Positions 17,999 through 27,500 of a stretch of DNA of 64,000 bases are shown here, piece by piece (positions within the stretch are counted from its first letter, which is position 1; the number at the start of each line of letters is the position of its first letter). The DNA is taken from the NCBI RefSeq assembly GCF_000169455.1, contig NZ_AAYC01000008.1:62001-126000 (forward strand), written 5' to 3'. Origin of the DNA: Roseobacter sp. SK209-2-6 (GTDB lineage: Bacteria > Pseudomonadota > Alphaproteobacteria > Rhodobacterales > Rhodobacteraceae). The translations under genes and the position numbers were made by a program. The notes beneath the pieces are model-generated. The model was not told where the DNA came from. It ran no database searches and saw only the letters and a program-made list of their open reading frames with translations.

Positions 17999-19410
17999 GG
18001 CAAGAGGTCCATCAGGCGGAACTGAGCGATGCGCTCCACCTGTTTGCAGGCCTCGGCAAACTCACTTGCCCGGTCATTGCCGATACGGCGATGGAAGGAC
18101 TCCATGATCGAGGCCTTGTTGTGATCGCGCACTGCGATGATGAAGGGAAAGCCGTGTTTCTCTACATAGTCCGTGTTCAGCCGGGTAAATGTATCGCGTT
18201 CCTCGTCGGTCAGCATGTCGAGGCCAGCGCCTGCCTGTTCCGAAGTGCTCTCGGCAGTCAGGCGGCCTGCTGTGGCCAGCTTACCCGCAAGATCCGGGTG
18301 CGCGGTCAGAACACCCAGGCGCTCTTCCTCGCTGGCGGTGCGGAACATCCGGCACAGAGCATTGTGCACTCCAGCCGCGCAGTCATGGGCCGGGCCCAAT
18401 TCCAGATCAAAAGCCCGGTCGGCGATCCAGGGCGAATGCTCAAAAATCGAACCATAGGCGGCCACAAAGTCTTCGCGCGTCATTTGGCTGGGTCGGTCCC
18501 AGCGTTGATGCGGATGGGTCTTTGCCCAATGCTCGGCAATATCGATACGGCGCGGGCACCAGACGCCTTCAAAGCCTTGGATATAATCGATGAAACGCTT
18601 CAACCCCGCAATTTTGCCCGGACGGCCGATCAGCCGGCAGTGAAGACCAATGCTCATCATCTTGGGCGCGCCGGTTTCGCCTTCCGCATAAAGCACATCA
18701 AAAGCATCTTTCAGATACTGAAAGAACTGCTCTCCGGTGATATAGCCCGGCGCCGTGGCAAAGCGCATGTCGTTGGCTTCCAGAGTGTAAGGGATGATCA
18801 GCTGATCCCGCCCCCCGAATTCCATCCAATGCGGCAGATCGTCATCATAGGTGTCCGAGACATAGTCAAAGCCGCCTTCTTCCGCAGCCAGACGCACTGT
18901 ATTGACGCTGCAGCGCCCGGTATACCAGCCGCGCGGGCGTTCACCCACAACCTCGGTATGGAGGCGCACCGCCTCGGCAATCGCCACGCGCTCTTCCTCT
19001 TCGGGCATATCTTTATGCTCAACCCATTTAAGCCCGTGGCTGGCAATCTCCCAGCCGGCATCCTTCATCGCCTGAACCTGCGCCGGGCTGCGGGCCAGCG
19101 CAGTGGCAACGCCATAGATCGTCAGCGGGATACCTGCACCAGTAAACAGCTGATGCAGCCGCCAGAACCCCGCACGGGCGCCGTATTCGTAAATCGACTC
19201 CATGTTCCAATGGCGCTGGCCCGGCCATTGCGCGGCACCTGGGATGTCTGATAGAAAGGCCTCCGAGGCGGCATCCCCATGCAGAGTGCAGTTCTCGCCG
19301 CCTTCCTCGTAATTCAGCACAAATTGCACCGCTACCTTGCCGCCGCCCGGCCATGCGGCATCCGGAGCCTTGCTGCCATAGCCAATCATATTGCGCGGGT
19401 ATCTGTTCAT
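17995..19410 (-). CDS. puuE: Fused allantoinase PuuE and OHCU decarboxylase UraD
   Basis: A 471-residue two-domain protein. Residues 1 to about 300 are the metal-independent, polysaccharide-deacetylase-fold allantoinase (RYPRNMIGYG, NYEEGGENCTLHGD, ASHGLKWVEHKDM, GWYTGRCSVNTV, IGLHCRLIGRPGK). Residues about 308-471 are 2-oxo-4-hydroxy-4-carboxy-5-ureidoimidazoline decarboxylase (FEHSPWIADRAF with His325, HPDLAGKLA, SEQAGAGLD with Glu391, HGFPFIIAVRDHN). One chain therefore performs two consecutive steps, OHCU to allantoin to allantoate. This fusion is known in several alphaproteobacteria. The start at 19410 keeps the normal PuuE N-terminus. It leads a unit with allA and is divergent from uraH. 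Confidence 0.93.
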   Translation of the reverse strand: MNRYPRNMIGYGSKAPDAAWPGGGKVAVQFVLNYEEGGENCTLHGDAASEAFLSDIPGAAQWPGQRHWNMESIYEYGARAGFWRLHQLFTGAGIPLTIYGVATALARSPAQVQAMKDAGWEIASHGLKWVEHKDMPEEEERVAIAEAVRLHTEVVGERPRGWYTGRCSVNTVRLAAEEGGFDYVSDTYDDDLPHWMEFGGRDQLIIPYTLEANDMRFATAPGYITGEQFFQYLKDAFDVLYAEGETGAPKMMSIGLHCRLIGRPGKIAGLKRFIDYIQGFEGVWCPRRIDIAEHWAKTHPHQRWDRPSQMTREDFVAAYGSIFEHSPWIADRAFDLELGPAHDCAAGVHNALCRMFRTASEEERLGVLTAHPDLAGKLATAGRLTAESTSEQAGAGLDMLTDEERDTFTRLNTDYVEKHGFPFIIAVRDHNKASIMESFHRRIGNDRASEFAEACKQVERIAQFRLMDLLP

Positions 19411-19631
19411 GCGCCTGTCTCTTTCCTGTGCCGGACCGCGCCTTTTGCCCTGCTTGGTCTCAGGTCGGCAAAGCATAAATCGCGGATGAATCTTTTCCTT
19501 CTCTCTTGATATTGCAAAAAGCGGTGGTGATTTTTCAAATTTTCCAGAACACACTGTCAAAACCTCCCCATTTGCAGCCCTGCCGTTCCTGGTGCAGGAG
19601 AGAAGAGGGAACAAGTATAAGGAAATCCAAG

Positions 19632-19988
19632 ATGACCGGCTATCTTACGACTCATGTTTTGGACACGGCCCGCGGCTGCCCTGCCAAAGGTCTGCCGATC
19701 ACCCTTTACCGGGTTGAGCGCGGCACCCGCGAGAAAATAGCAGAGATGGTAACCAATGATGACGGGCGCACCGACACGCCGATCCTACCCAAAGAAACTT
19801 TTGCCACCGGCAGCTATGAGCTGGTGTTCCACGCAGGCACCTATCTGCGCGCCAGCAGCCAGGCCGCCGAAGAGCCGCTTTTTCTCGACGAAGTCCCGAT
19901 CCGTTTCGGCATGAGCGACGCATCGGCTCATTACCACGTGCCGCTGCTGCTTTCCCCTTATGGCTACTCGACCTACCGGGGCAGCTGA
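19632..19988 (+). CDS. uraH: 5-hydroxyisourate hydrolase
   Basis: A 118-residue transthyretin-related protein that opens 5-hydroxyisourate to OHCU. It starts with [23 protein letters not shown], contains the conserved His in THVLD and Arg in ending segments, and carries the diagnostic C-terminal tetrapeptide YRGS. AAGGAA precedes the ATG at 19632. It works between PuuD (supplier of 5-hydroxyisourate) and the UraD domain of the divergent fusion gene. No signal peptide is seen, so it is cytoplasmic. Confidence 0.95.
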   Translation: MTGYLTTHVLDTARGCPAKGLPITLYRVERGTREKIAEMVTNDDGRTDTPILPKETFATGSYELVFHAGTYLRASSQAAEEPLFLDEVPIRFGMSDASAHYHVPLLLSPYGYSTYRGS

Positions 19989-20145
19989 GCCTGAATTCTG
20001 CAAACTCCTGCAGCAGCGGGTCAAGGGCGGCAAAGCCGCCGCGGCTTGCGCTGCCTGCCCTTGAGGCGATGCTGTTGGAACTGAAACTCGAAGTAGCGCG
20101 TTCAGGGCAGACCTGCCCCTGAACCGCTTCTCAGCAAAAAGACCT

Positions 20146-20218
20146 GCGCCGCGCCAGCGGCGCCCGGCCCAACTCCGGTAGGGCCCGAATGGGCCAGAAC
20201 GGAGGCGGGAGCTCCCCT
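20146..20218 (+). repeat. Dispersed palindromic intergenic repeat, copy 3
   Basis: GCGCCGCGCCAGCGGCGC hairpin, CCGGCCCAAC, a secondary GGGCCC/GGGCC hairpin, then GGAGGCGGGAGCTCCC. It has the order of elements of copies 1 and 2 but is more diverged. It lies between the convergent uraH and LysR genes, where it may act as a terminator. Confidence 0.65.
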
Positions 20219-20243
20219 CCCCAGCCGCTTAGGTCCAGGCAGC

Positions 20244-21185
20244 CTATTCCTGCGACAAGACTTCTGCGACCGAGGCCTCCGCCGCGCGCACCGAGGTCCC
20301 CACCCTCTGTGTCATATATTCCATAAACAGCCGCGTTTTCGGATCCTGATGACGCCTATGGGTATAAAGACAGGCCATCTGCACCGGCACCGGCGGTGTT
20401 TTCTGCGCCACAGGCACCAACGCACCACTCTGCAGGTGCTCAGCCACTTCAAAGACCGGTTTCAACGCCACGCCTTCCCCTGACAAAGCCCAATCGGTCA
20501 GCACATCGCCGTCATCGCACTCATAGCGCCCGGAGATGGCAAAGCGCTGCGGCCCTTCCTCTGTCTGCAGCATCCACTGGAATTCGCTTGCGCCAGGAAA
20601 GCGCAAGTTCAGGCAGTTATGCTTGTCCTTAACCAGGTCCTCGCCGCTTTCGGGTTTTCCCCTTCGTGCCAGGTATTCAGGCGCAGCGCAAAGCACACGC
20701 TGGCAATCAGCGATCTTGCGGATGCGCAGATTGCTGTCCTCCGGCTGCCCCAAGAAGAACGCCAGATCCAGCCCTTCAGTGGTCAGGTCCACCGAACGGT
20801 CCGACATCCGCAGACGCATGTTGATCTCAGGGTATTCTTTCAGAAAAGTCGGCACTTCCGGCGCCACCAGCCGCCGCCCCGCGCCAAGCGGTGCTGCCAC
20901 AAACAAGGTCCCGCGCGGAGTGTCGGTCAGATGCATCACCTGCGCCTCGGCCTGATCCACCGCATCCAGCACCGACACAGCACCGGTATAAAAGGCCTGA
21001 CCCTGCTCGGTCGCGGTCAGATTGCGGGTGGTGCGCTGGAACAGCCGCACGCCGAGATAATCCTCCAGCTGCGAGATTCGCGCCGAGGTCACTGCCGGTG
21101 AAATCCGCAGATCCCGCCCCGCCGCAGACATGGAGCCCAGCTCATAAACCCGCACAAAGGTTCGAATATTGTCGAGATAGGACAT
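20244..21185 (-). CDS. LysR-family transcriptional regulator
   Basis: A 313-residue LTTR. Residues 1-65 are the winged HTH (YLDNIRTFVRVYELGSMSAAGRDLRISPAVTSARISQLEDYLGVRLFQRTTRN), followed by an effector-binding domain of the CrgA-like clade (GTLFVAAPLGAGRRLVAPEVPTFL, RSVDLTTEGLDLAFFLG). It is divergent from puuD with 125 bases between them, so control of urate oxidation, with a purine intermediate as inducer, is the natural guess. A convergent uraH gene lies on the other side. The effector is not known from sequence. Confidence 0.9.
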   Translation of the reverse strand: MSYLDNIRTFVRVYELGSMSAAGRDLRISPAVTSARISQLEDYLGVRLFQRTTRNLTATEQGQAFYTGAVSVLDAVDQAEAQVMHLTDTPRGTLFVAAPLGAGRRLVAPEVPTFLKEYPEINMRLRMSDRSVDLTTEGLDLAFFLGQPEDSNLRIRKIADCQRVLCAAPEYLARRGKPESGEDLVKDKHNCLNLRFPGASEFQWMLQTEEGPQRFAISGRYECDDGDVLTDWALSGEGVALKPVFEVAEHLQSGALVPVAQKTPPVPVQMACLYTHRRHQDPKTRLFMEYMTQRVGTSVRAAEASVAEVLSQE

Positions 21186-21310
21186 GTCGGCCCCGCCATT
21201 CTTCCAGAATTTTTGATACAGTTTGGAAGTTTACTGGAATACCGAATAAACGCCACTTTGCCTAGGGTGCAAAACACACGACTCTGCCAGAAGACTTAAA
21301 GGGGCACGGC
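21186..21310. promoter_or_regulatory. Divergent LysR-puuD promoter with nested inverted repeats
   Basis: TTCCAG (21202-21207) is mirrored by CTGGAA (21234-21239), and inside it CAGT-N10-ACTG lies at 21219-21236. Dyads of this size next to a divergently oriented LTTR gene are typical operator candidates. The assignment is inference. Confidence 0.45.
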
Positions 21311-22540
21311 ATGTATGAAATGATAATGATGTGGGATTGGCTTGGCTTTGCGATCCGCTGGCTGCATGTAATCACCGCAATCGCCTGGATCGGATCCTCC
21401 TTCTACTTTATCGCGCTGGACCTCGGCCTGCGCAAAGTGCCGGACCTGCCGGTCGGAGCCCACGGAGAAGAGTGGCAGGTCCACGGCGGCGGCTTCTATC
21501 ACATCCGCAAATTCCTGGTGGCACCGGAGAACATGCCGGACCACCTGATCTGGTTCAAATGGGAAAGCTATATGACCTGGATCAGCGGCTTTGCCCTGCT
21601 GATGCTGGTCTATTGGGTTGGCGGCGAGCTCTACCTGATCGACGCAAACAAGGCGGATCTTTCCTTGTGGCAGGGCATTGCCATCTCTGCGGCAACCCTG
21701 TCGATCGGCTGGCTGATCTATGACCGCCTGTGCAAATCCGGCCTGTCGGAAAACCCCACCCTGCTGATGGTGCTGCTCTTTGTCCTGCTGGTTGCCATGG
21801 GCTGGGGCCTCAACCAGGTTTTCACCGGCCGTGCGATGATGCTGCACCTCGGTGCTTTCACCGCTACCATCATGACCGCCAACGTCTTCTTCATCATCAT
21901 TCCGAACCAGAAGATCGTTGTCGCCGACCTCAAGGCAAGCCGCACCCCGGATGCGAAATACGGCAAGATCGCCAAGCTGCGTTCGACCCATAACAACTAC
22001 CTCACCCTGCCGGTGGTGTTCCTGATGCTGTCCAACCACTACCCGCTGGCCTTTGCCTCAGAGTACAACTGGCTCATTGCGGCGCTGGTCTTCCTGATGG
22101 GCGTCACCATCCGCCACTACTTCAACACCTGCCATGCCCGTGCTGGCAATCCGACCTGGACCTGGGCTGTGACCGCGCTCCTCTTCCTCGGTGTGATCAT
22201 CCTCTCCACCATGGGGCTGGAGTATGAAGGCGACGAAGAGGAGCAGGCCGCGCTCAGCGGTTCTGCCCTGGTGATGGCACAGGCCGATGGTTTTGAAGAA
22301 GTGCATGAGATCGTCATGGGGCGCTGCAGCATGTGCCACGCCCGCGAGCCCTTCTGGGACGGGATCCGCACCGCCCCCAAAGGTGTGCTCTTGGAAACCG
22401 AAGCCGATGTAGCGCTTCAGGCCCAGGCCATCTACCTGCACTCAGGCGTGACCGATGCTATGCCACCCGCAAATGTCACCTTTATGGAAGCCGAAGACCG
22501 GGCCGCAATCCGTCGCTGGTTCCGCAACGCCGAAGGCTGA
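21311..22540 (+). CDS. puuD: Membrane-bound urate oxidase PuuD with C-terminal cytochrome c domain
   Basis: A 409-residue inner-membrane enzyme that oxidises urate to 5-hydroxyisourate without a flavin. The N-terminal PuuD_N (DUF989) region has about eight membrane helices, beginning IRWLHVITAIAWIGSSFYFI, with conserved HxxxxK/R and GRAMMLHLGAFTATIMTANVF segments and RSTHNNYLTLPVVFLML. The C-terminal part is a cytochrome c with the haem motif CSMCH at residues 339-343 and a distal Met (TDAMPPANVTFM). Electrons presumably go to the respiratory chain. AGGGGC precedes the ATG. A strong terminator follows at 22579. Confidence 0.94.
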   Translation: MYEMIMMWDWLGFAIRWLHVITAIAWIGSSFYFIALDLGLRKVPDLPVGAHGEEWQVHGGGFYHIRKFLVAPENMPDHLIWFKWESYMTWISGFALLMLVYWVGGELYLIDANKADLSLWQGIAISAATLSIGWLIYDRLCKSGLSENPTLLMVLLFVLLVAMGWGLNQVFTGRAMMLHLGAFTATIMTANVFFIIIPNQKIVVADLKASRTPDAKYGKIAKLRSTHNNYLTLPVVFLMLSNHYPLAFASEYNWLIAALVFLMGVTIRHYFNTCHARAGNPTWTWAVTALLFLGVIILSTMGLEYEGDEEEQAALSGSALVMAQADGFEEVHEIVMGRCSMCHAREPFWDGIRTAPKGVLLETEADVALQAQAIYLHSGVTDAMPPANVTFMEAEDRAAIRRWFRNAEG

Positions 22541-22578
22541 CCTCCTCCTTCTCCAAATTCTAGTTACTTCCCCAAACT

Positions 22579-22610
22579 GGCGGCCGGATCCTCTGGCCGC
22601 CTTTCTTTTT
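22579..22610 (+). terminator. Rho-independent terminator after puuD
   Basis: A perfect GGCGGCC/GGCCGCC stem with a nine-base loop is followed by TTTCTTTTT. Confidence 0.9.
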
Positions 22611-22768
22611 GTCACGGCTTTCGGCGGCAACCTGCCTGAGCGACAGCTGACAGATATGAATTACACTCTCTCTGCTTTACCCTCGCAGTGGCTGTGATAG
22701 GTTTCCCCGCAAGGCATTCTGTGGATCTGCACCTAGGGTGCCGGAAATTGCACGCTGCCGGAGTGCCC

Positions 22769-24586
22769 ATGACCTTTCGCTTTTCTCTGCGCCCCTCCTT
22801 GAGCACAGCCGCCTTGGGCGCGGCCATTTCCTGTCTGGGTGCTGTATCCGCGGAACCGGCCCTCTCTGCAGAGGTGCATTTCAACGCCCCGGGAGCGAGT
22901 GTTGAGCTGAGCGACCGTCTCCAGGCGGCCTCGACAAGTTTGGGCGTCGCACAAAGCAACAATGTGCAAGAGATACTGGCTGCTGCACTCTCTGACTACA
23001 GAACGCTGGTGCAGGTCCTCTATGATGCCGGACATTTTGCACCCATCGTGCATGTCCGGCTTGATGGCCGCGAAGCGGCTCTGATCCAACCTCTTTACTT
23101 GCCACGACAGGTGCAAGCGGTTGCAATTACCGTCAAACCCGGCCCTCGCTTTCGCTTTTCACATGCCTCAATCGGCCCACTGCCCGCTCATCCGGAGGCC
23201 AGCATCCCAAAAGGCTTTGCCAGAGGTGAAGATGCAAACACCGGCATCCTAAAGGAAGCCGCTGATGCTGGAACACAGGCCTGGCGGCAGGCAGGTCACG
23301 CCAAGGCGCAAATCGCGGGGCAAGAGATCGCGGCCAATCATCGGAGCGCGACCCTGCGTGCACGACTTCACCTGAACCCAGGCCCAAAGTTGCGATTTGG
23401 TTATTTGCAAGCCGTCGGAGATAGCGATGTCTCCCCACAGGCAATCCAGCGTATCGCCGGCTTTCCAACCGGTGAGGTCTTTCATCCCGATCTTGCAGCC
23501 AAGACAGCCACACGCCTGCGCCGCACTGGAACCTTTGCCAGTGTCACCCTAAAAGAAGCGCCTACACCCAATCCAGATGGCAGCCTGGATTTCACCGCGC
23601 GACTTGAGGATATGCCAAAACGCCGCCTGACCTTCGGCGCCGAACTCAGCTCTACTGACGGGTTGGAAGTCTCAGCCTCATGGATGCATCGCAATCTCTT
23701 TGGCAATGCGGAAAAATTCCGATTTGAAACCCGCCTTAGCGGTATTGGCAGTAGCAACGATCTGGACGGCCGGATCGCGCTCAGGCTGGATCAACCCGCC
23801 ACATTGGGTCCTGACGACAATCTGTTCTATCTGCTGGAAGCCGAACGGCTGGATGAGGAACATTACAGCACTTTTCAAGCGCTAGGGGGGATTGGTGTGC
23901 GCCGCGTCTTTTCCGATCACCTCTTTGCCGAAGCCGGTATTGGCGCCACCAGCATTCTGGCGACAGATGCCTTTGGCAAGCGTCGATTCAAATATGCTGC
24001 TGGCTTCCTAAGGGTCGAATATGACCGGCGGAACAGCTCTGTCGACGCCTCACGCGGCTATTTTCTGGATGCCCGTGCCCGGCCATTCTTTGGGCTAGAC
24101 GGTCGGGACCCAGGCCTGCAACTAAAGCTGGACGGCCGCATATACCATGGGCTGGGTGGTTCCGATCGGATTGTTCTGGCTGGCCGAGCCCAGCTTGGTT
24201 CTGTCATTGGCCCCTCACTGGGAGATACCGCGCCAACCCTGTTGTTCTTTTCCGGTGGTGCCGGATCTGTGCGTGGGCATGAGTTTCAATCCCTCGGCAT
24301 CCCCGTTGGCACCAATGCCTCTGGCGGGCGCGGCTATCTGGCGCTCTCCGGTGAAATTCGCGCCAAGATCGGAGAGAAATTCTCTCTCGTTGGTTTTGCG
24401 GACATCGGGTATCTGGACAGCGATAGCTTCATCACCTCCTCCTCTCAAAGCCATGCCGGTGCCGGGATCGGGTTGCGATATGATGTTGCGGGCATTGGAC
24501 CATTGCGGGTTGATTTCGCCTACCCCGTCAAAGGCGACAAAACGGATGGATTGCAATTCTATATCGGTGTGGGGCAGGCCTTTTGA
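22769..24586 (+). CDS. tamA: Outer-membrane assembly protein TamA (BamA/Omp85 superfamily)
   Basis: A 605-residue outer-membrane protein. It has a signal peptide (LGAAISCLGAVSAEPALSAE), a region of POTRA-like repeats to about residue 250 (LVQVLYDAGHFAPIVHVRLDG, ITVKPGPRFRFSHASIG, LNPGPKLRFGYLQAVGDSDVSPQAI), and a C-terminal 16-strand barrel with the Omp85 lid-lock type motif VRGHEFQSLG and a final aromatic residue (GVGQAF). It helps to insert autotransporters and other barrel proteins, with TamB. The start at 22769 has GGAG upstream and gives the signal peptide. Its stop overlaps the tamB start. Confidence 0.9.
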   Translation: MTFRFSLRPSLSTAALGAAISCLGAVSAEPALSAEVHFNAPGASVELSDRLQAASTSLGVAQSNNVQEILAAALSDYRTLVQVLYDAGHFAPIVHVRLDGREAALIQPLYLPRQVQAVAITVKPGPRFRFSHASIGPLPAHPEASIPKGFARGEDANTGILKEAADAGTQAWRQAGHAKAQIAGQEIAANHRSATLRARLHLNPGPKLRFGYLQAVGDSDVSPQAIQRIAGFPTGEVFHPDLAAKTATRLRRTGTFASVTLKEAPTPNPDGSLDFTARLEDMPKRRLTFGAELSSTDGLEVSASWMHRNLFGNAEKFRFETRLSGIGSSNDLDGRIALRLDQPATLGPDDNLFYLLEAERLDEEHYSTFQALGGIGVRRVFSDHLFAEAGIGATSILATDAFGKRRFKYAAGFLRVEYDRRNSSVDASRGYFLDARARPFFGLDGRDPGLQLKLDGRIYHGLGGSDRIVLAGRAQLGSVIGPSLGDTAPTLLFFSGGAGSVRGHEFQSLGIPVGTNASGGRGYLALSGEIRAKIGEKFSLVGFADIGYLDSDSFITSSSQSHAGAGIGLRYDVAGIGPLRVDFAYPVKGDKTDGLQFYIGVGQAF

Positions 24587-27500
24587 TGCGTTACTTCTCT
24601 ATCAAACCTATCCTAGCCACCACGGTTTTTTGCCTGTTTTCACTGGGGGCACCTTCCGCGCAAACAACCCAAGAAGAGCCTAGCAACGAAGGCAGCTACC
24701 TCTCAGAACTGCTGGAAGAGAACCTCTCTGGTGAGAACCAGTTCATCAAAGTTACCGGCCTTACTGGCGCGCTTTCATCACAGGCCAGCATTGAGAAGCT
24801 TACAGTCGCTGATGCCTCGGGGGTCTGGCTGACCCTTGAAGGGGCTGAACTGGATTGGAACCGTCTGGCTCTCTTGCGTGGCGAGTTTTCGGTAAATCGC
24901 CTTGCCGCACAACGTATCACCGTTGCGCGCGCACCAGAGCCACTGCCCCCGGATGAGACATTGCCAAGCCCTGAGGCCACGGCATTTCAGTTGCCGGAGC
25001 TGCCGGTAGCGGTCAACATCGGCGAGATCTCGGCCAAGCGGATCCAGTTGGGCAAAGCGCTTTTGGGTATTGAGGCGGAACTCAGCCTCGTCGGGAACCT
25101 AGCCCTGGCCGATGGCAACTTGACCAGTCTTTTTGATCTGAGACGGGTAGATCGCCCCGGCGATCATCTTTTTCTGGAGGGCGCCTATAGCACTCAAAGC
25201 AGTCAACTGGCGTTGGATCTTCAATTGCAAGAAGCTCCCGGAGGGCTATTGTCAGCGGCGCTGTCTCTGCCCGCTGCACCCAGCCTCGATCTGAACCTCA
25301 AGGGGAACGGACCCCTAGCAGATTTCACCGCAGATATGCGTCTGGCCTCCAACGGAACCGAACGTCTGGCAGGTCAGGTTCAACTCCTCGGGCTAGCTGC
25401 AACCCCGACGGATGAGGTTGGAACACAACCCAAAGCGACAGACACAGGTCTGCAGTTTTCAGCGGAACTCTCTGGTGATATCGATCCGCTCCTGCATCCG
25501 GACTATCGACCGTTCTTTGGCGCTGACCTGCAGCTGCACCTCACTGGCAAGCAGCACCCGGAAACGGGTCTATCCCTTGATCAATTGCAAATCCAAAGTC
25601 AGGCACTCGAACTGACCGGGCGATTGCTAATCTCCCCTGATGGATTGCTGCAGCAGGCCGATCTATTCTCCCAGATCTCCCCGCCAATGGGCCAAAGTGC
25701 CGTGCTTTTACCCCTGCCAGGGGCAGCCACAACTTTGGGTTCCTCTCGGGTGGGCCTAAAGCTCACCAGCCGCCAAAGCTGGGCCATTGAGGGTCTGATC
25801 CAGGACCTGAGCCATCCGGAAGGGGGCTTGAGTGAACTGCGCCTCACCGGCAAAGGTCGTTTGGCCAAGGATAGCCGCAGCCCCCTGGCGCTGAATGGTG
25901 AGATCTCAGCTGGGCTTGCTGGTATTACCCTGCGCGAGAAAAACCTGTCCCGTGCCATCGGCAACCGCCTAACCCTGGACACCCGGATTTCAACCGATGG
26001 TCAGGGGCGCCTGGCCCTCAGCGGGCTTCGCGCCACAGCGGGTGATCTCGCAACCACAGGTTCGCTTTTCTTTGCCGGGTTGGATCAAGGGCTAGAGATC
26101 AACAGTGATCTGCATGTCTCCGTCCCCTCCCTCAAGCGTTTTGCGCCCCTGACGGGCCTTAGCCTCAGAGGGACTTTTGACGGACAGGTAGCAGGAGCCT
26201 TTACGCCCCTGTCTGGTGAATTTGATCTGAAACTGGCGGCCCAGGCCAAGGACCTGGGGTTGGGCATCTCGCAACTTGATACCCTGACCCGCGGTCCCCT
26301 ATCGCTTGTTTTTCAAGGCAGACGTGACGCGGGCGGTCTGACAGTAGAAAACCTGTCACTCAAAGGGGAAGAACTGACCGCTCACGCTCATGGTGACCTC
26401 AGCAGTCACACAGGGAAAATGCAGTTCGATGCCTCCATTCATGAGTTGCAGAAAATCCTACCTCAAATCTCTGGGCCATTGCACCTGTCCAGCCAAGTGC
26501 AGCGACAGGGCAGTGATCTCAATGGCAAAGCAGAGCTACAAGGCCCGAACGAATCCCATGCCCTCTTGATCGGCAGCGCCACTCTGCAGGGAAATGCTGA
26601 TCTGACATTCGACGCAGCGCTTTCATCTCTGGAACGGTTTCTACCGGAATTGCCAGGAAAGCTGACAGCCAAAGGCAGGGCCAACCGTAAAGATGGCGTC
26701 TGGCAGGTTGAGGCCGATACTCAGGCACCAGCCGGCGCCTTGGCAAAGGTAGCGGGCAGTTTCAACGAAGATACGGGCTTGGCGGATCTGACCGCCAAGG
26801 GCACCTTGCGCCTGGAAGGGGCAAATCCCTTTATGAAGCCCAACTTGCTACAGGGCAGCGCAGCGTTCGATCTTGCGCTGCAAGGTGCCCATTCGCTGGC
26901 GGCGCTGAACGGCACTATCAGCACCGCAAACGCAAGATTGGTTCTGCCCACTGCGGGGCAAAATTTGAACGGCATCAACGCTCAGGTCACATTGGCGCAG
27001 TCCAGTGCCAATGTAAGGGTCTCAGCCCAGCCACAGGAAGGTGGGAGCCTGCAGATTTCGGGCCCTGTTTCCCTATCAGCGCCTTTCCAGACCGCGCTGA
27101 ACATCGGCCTCTCCGGCGTGGTTCTCAAAGATCATCTGAGCTACGAGACTCTCTTGAACGGAGATCTGAACCTGACAGGTGCGCTGACAGGACAAGCAGG
27201 ATTAAGTGGCCGGATTGATGTCGGTGAGACCGTGATCAATCTCAATACCGCCGGTGGTTCGATTTCCTCGGCTCCCATTCCCCCGATCCGACACTTTGGT
27301 GAAAGCCGAGAGAGCCGATTGACGCGGAGCAGGGCCGGGTTGACCCAAACCGCTGGTAGTGCTGGTTCGAACAGCAATATTGCTCTGGATATCCTGATAA
27401 ACGCACCGGATCGGATCTACGCGCGAGGGCGTGGATTGCGGTCTGAACTGGGGGGGCAAATTCACCTGCGCGGCAGTACCGCGGATTTGGCCCCGTCTGG

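Noticed and set aside
19506-19631. Possible N-terminal extension of uraH
   Set aside because: The upstream codons show no family similarity and AAGGAA sits directly before the internal ATG at 19632.
22612-22768. Possible short gene between puuD and tamA
   Set aside because: Frames there lack a ribosome site, and the tamA start at 22769 explains the signal peptide.
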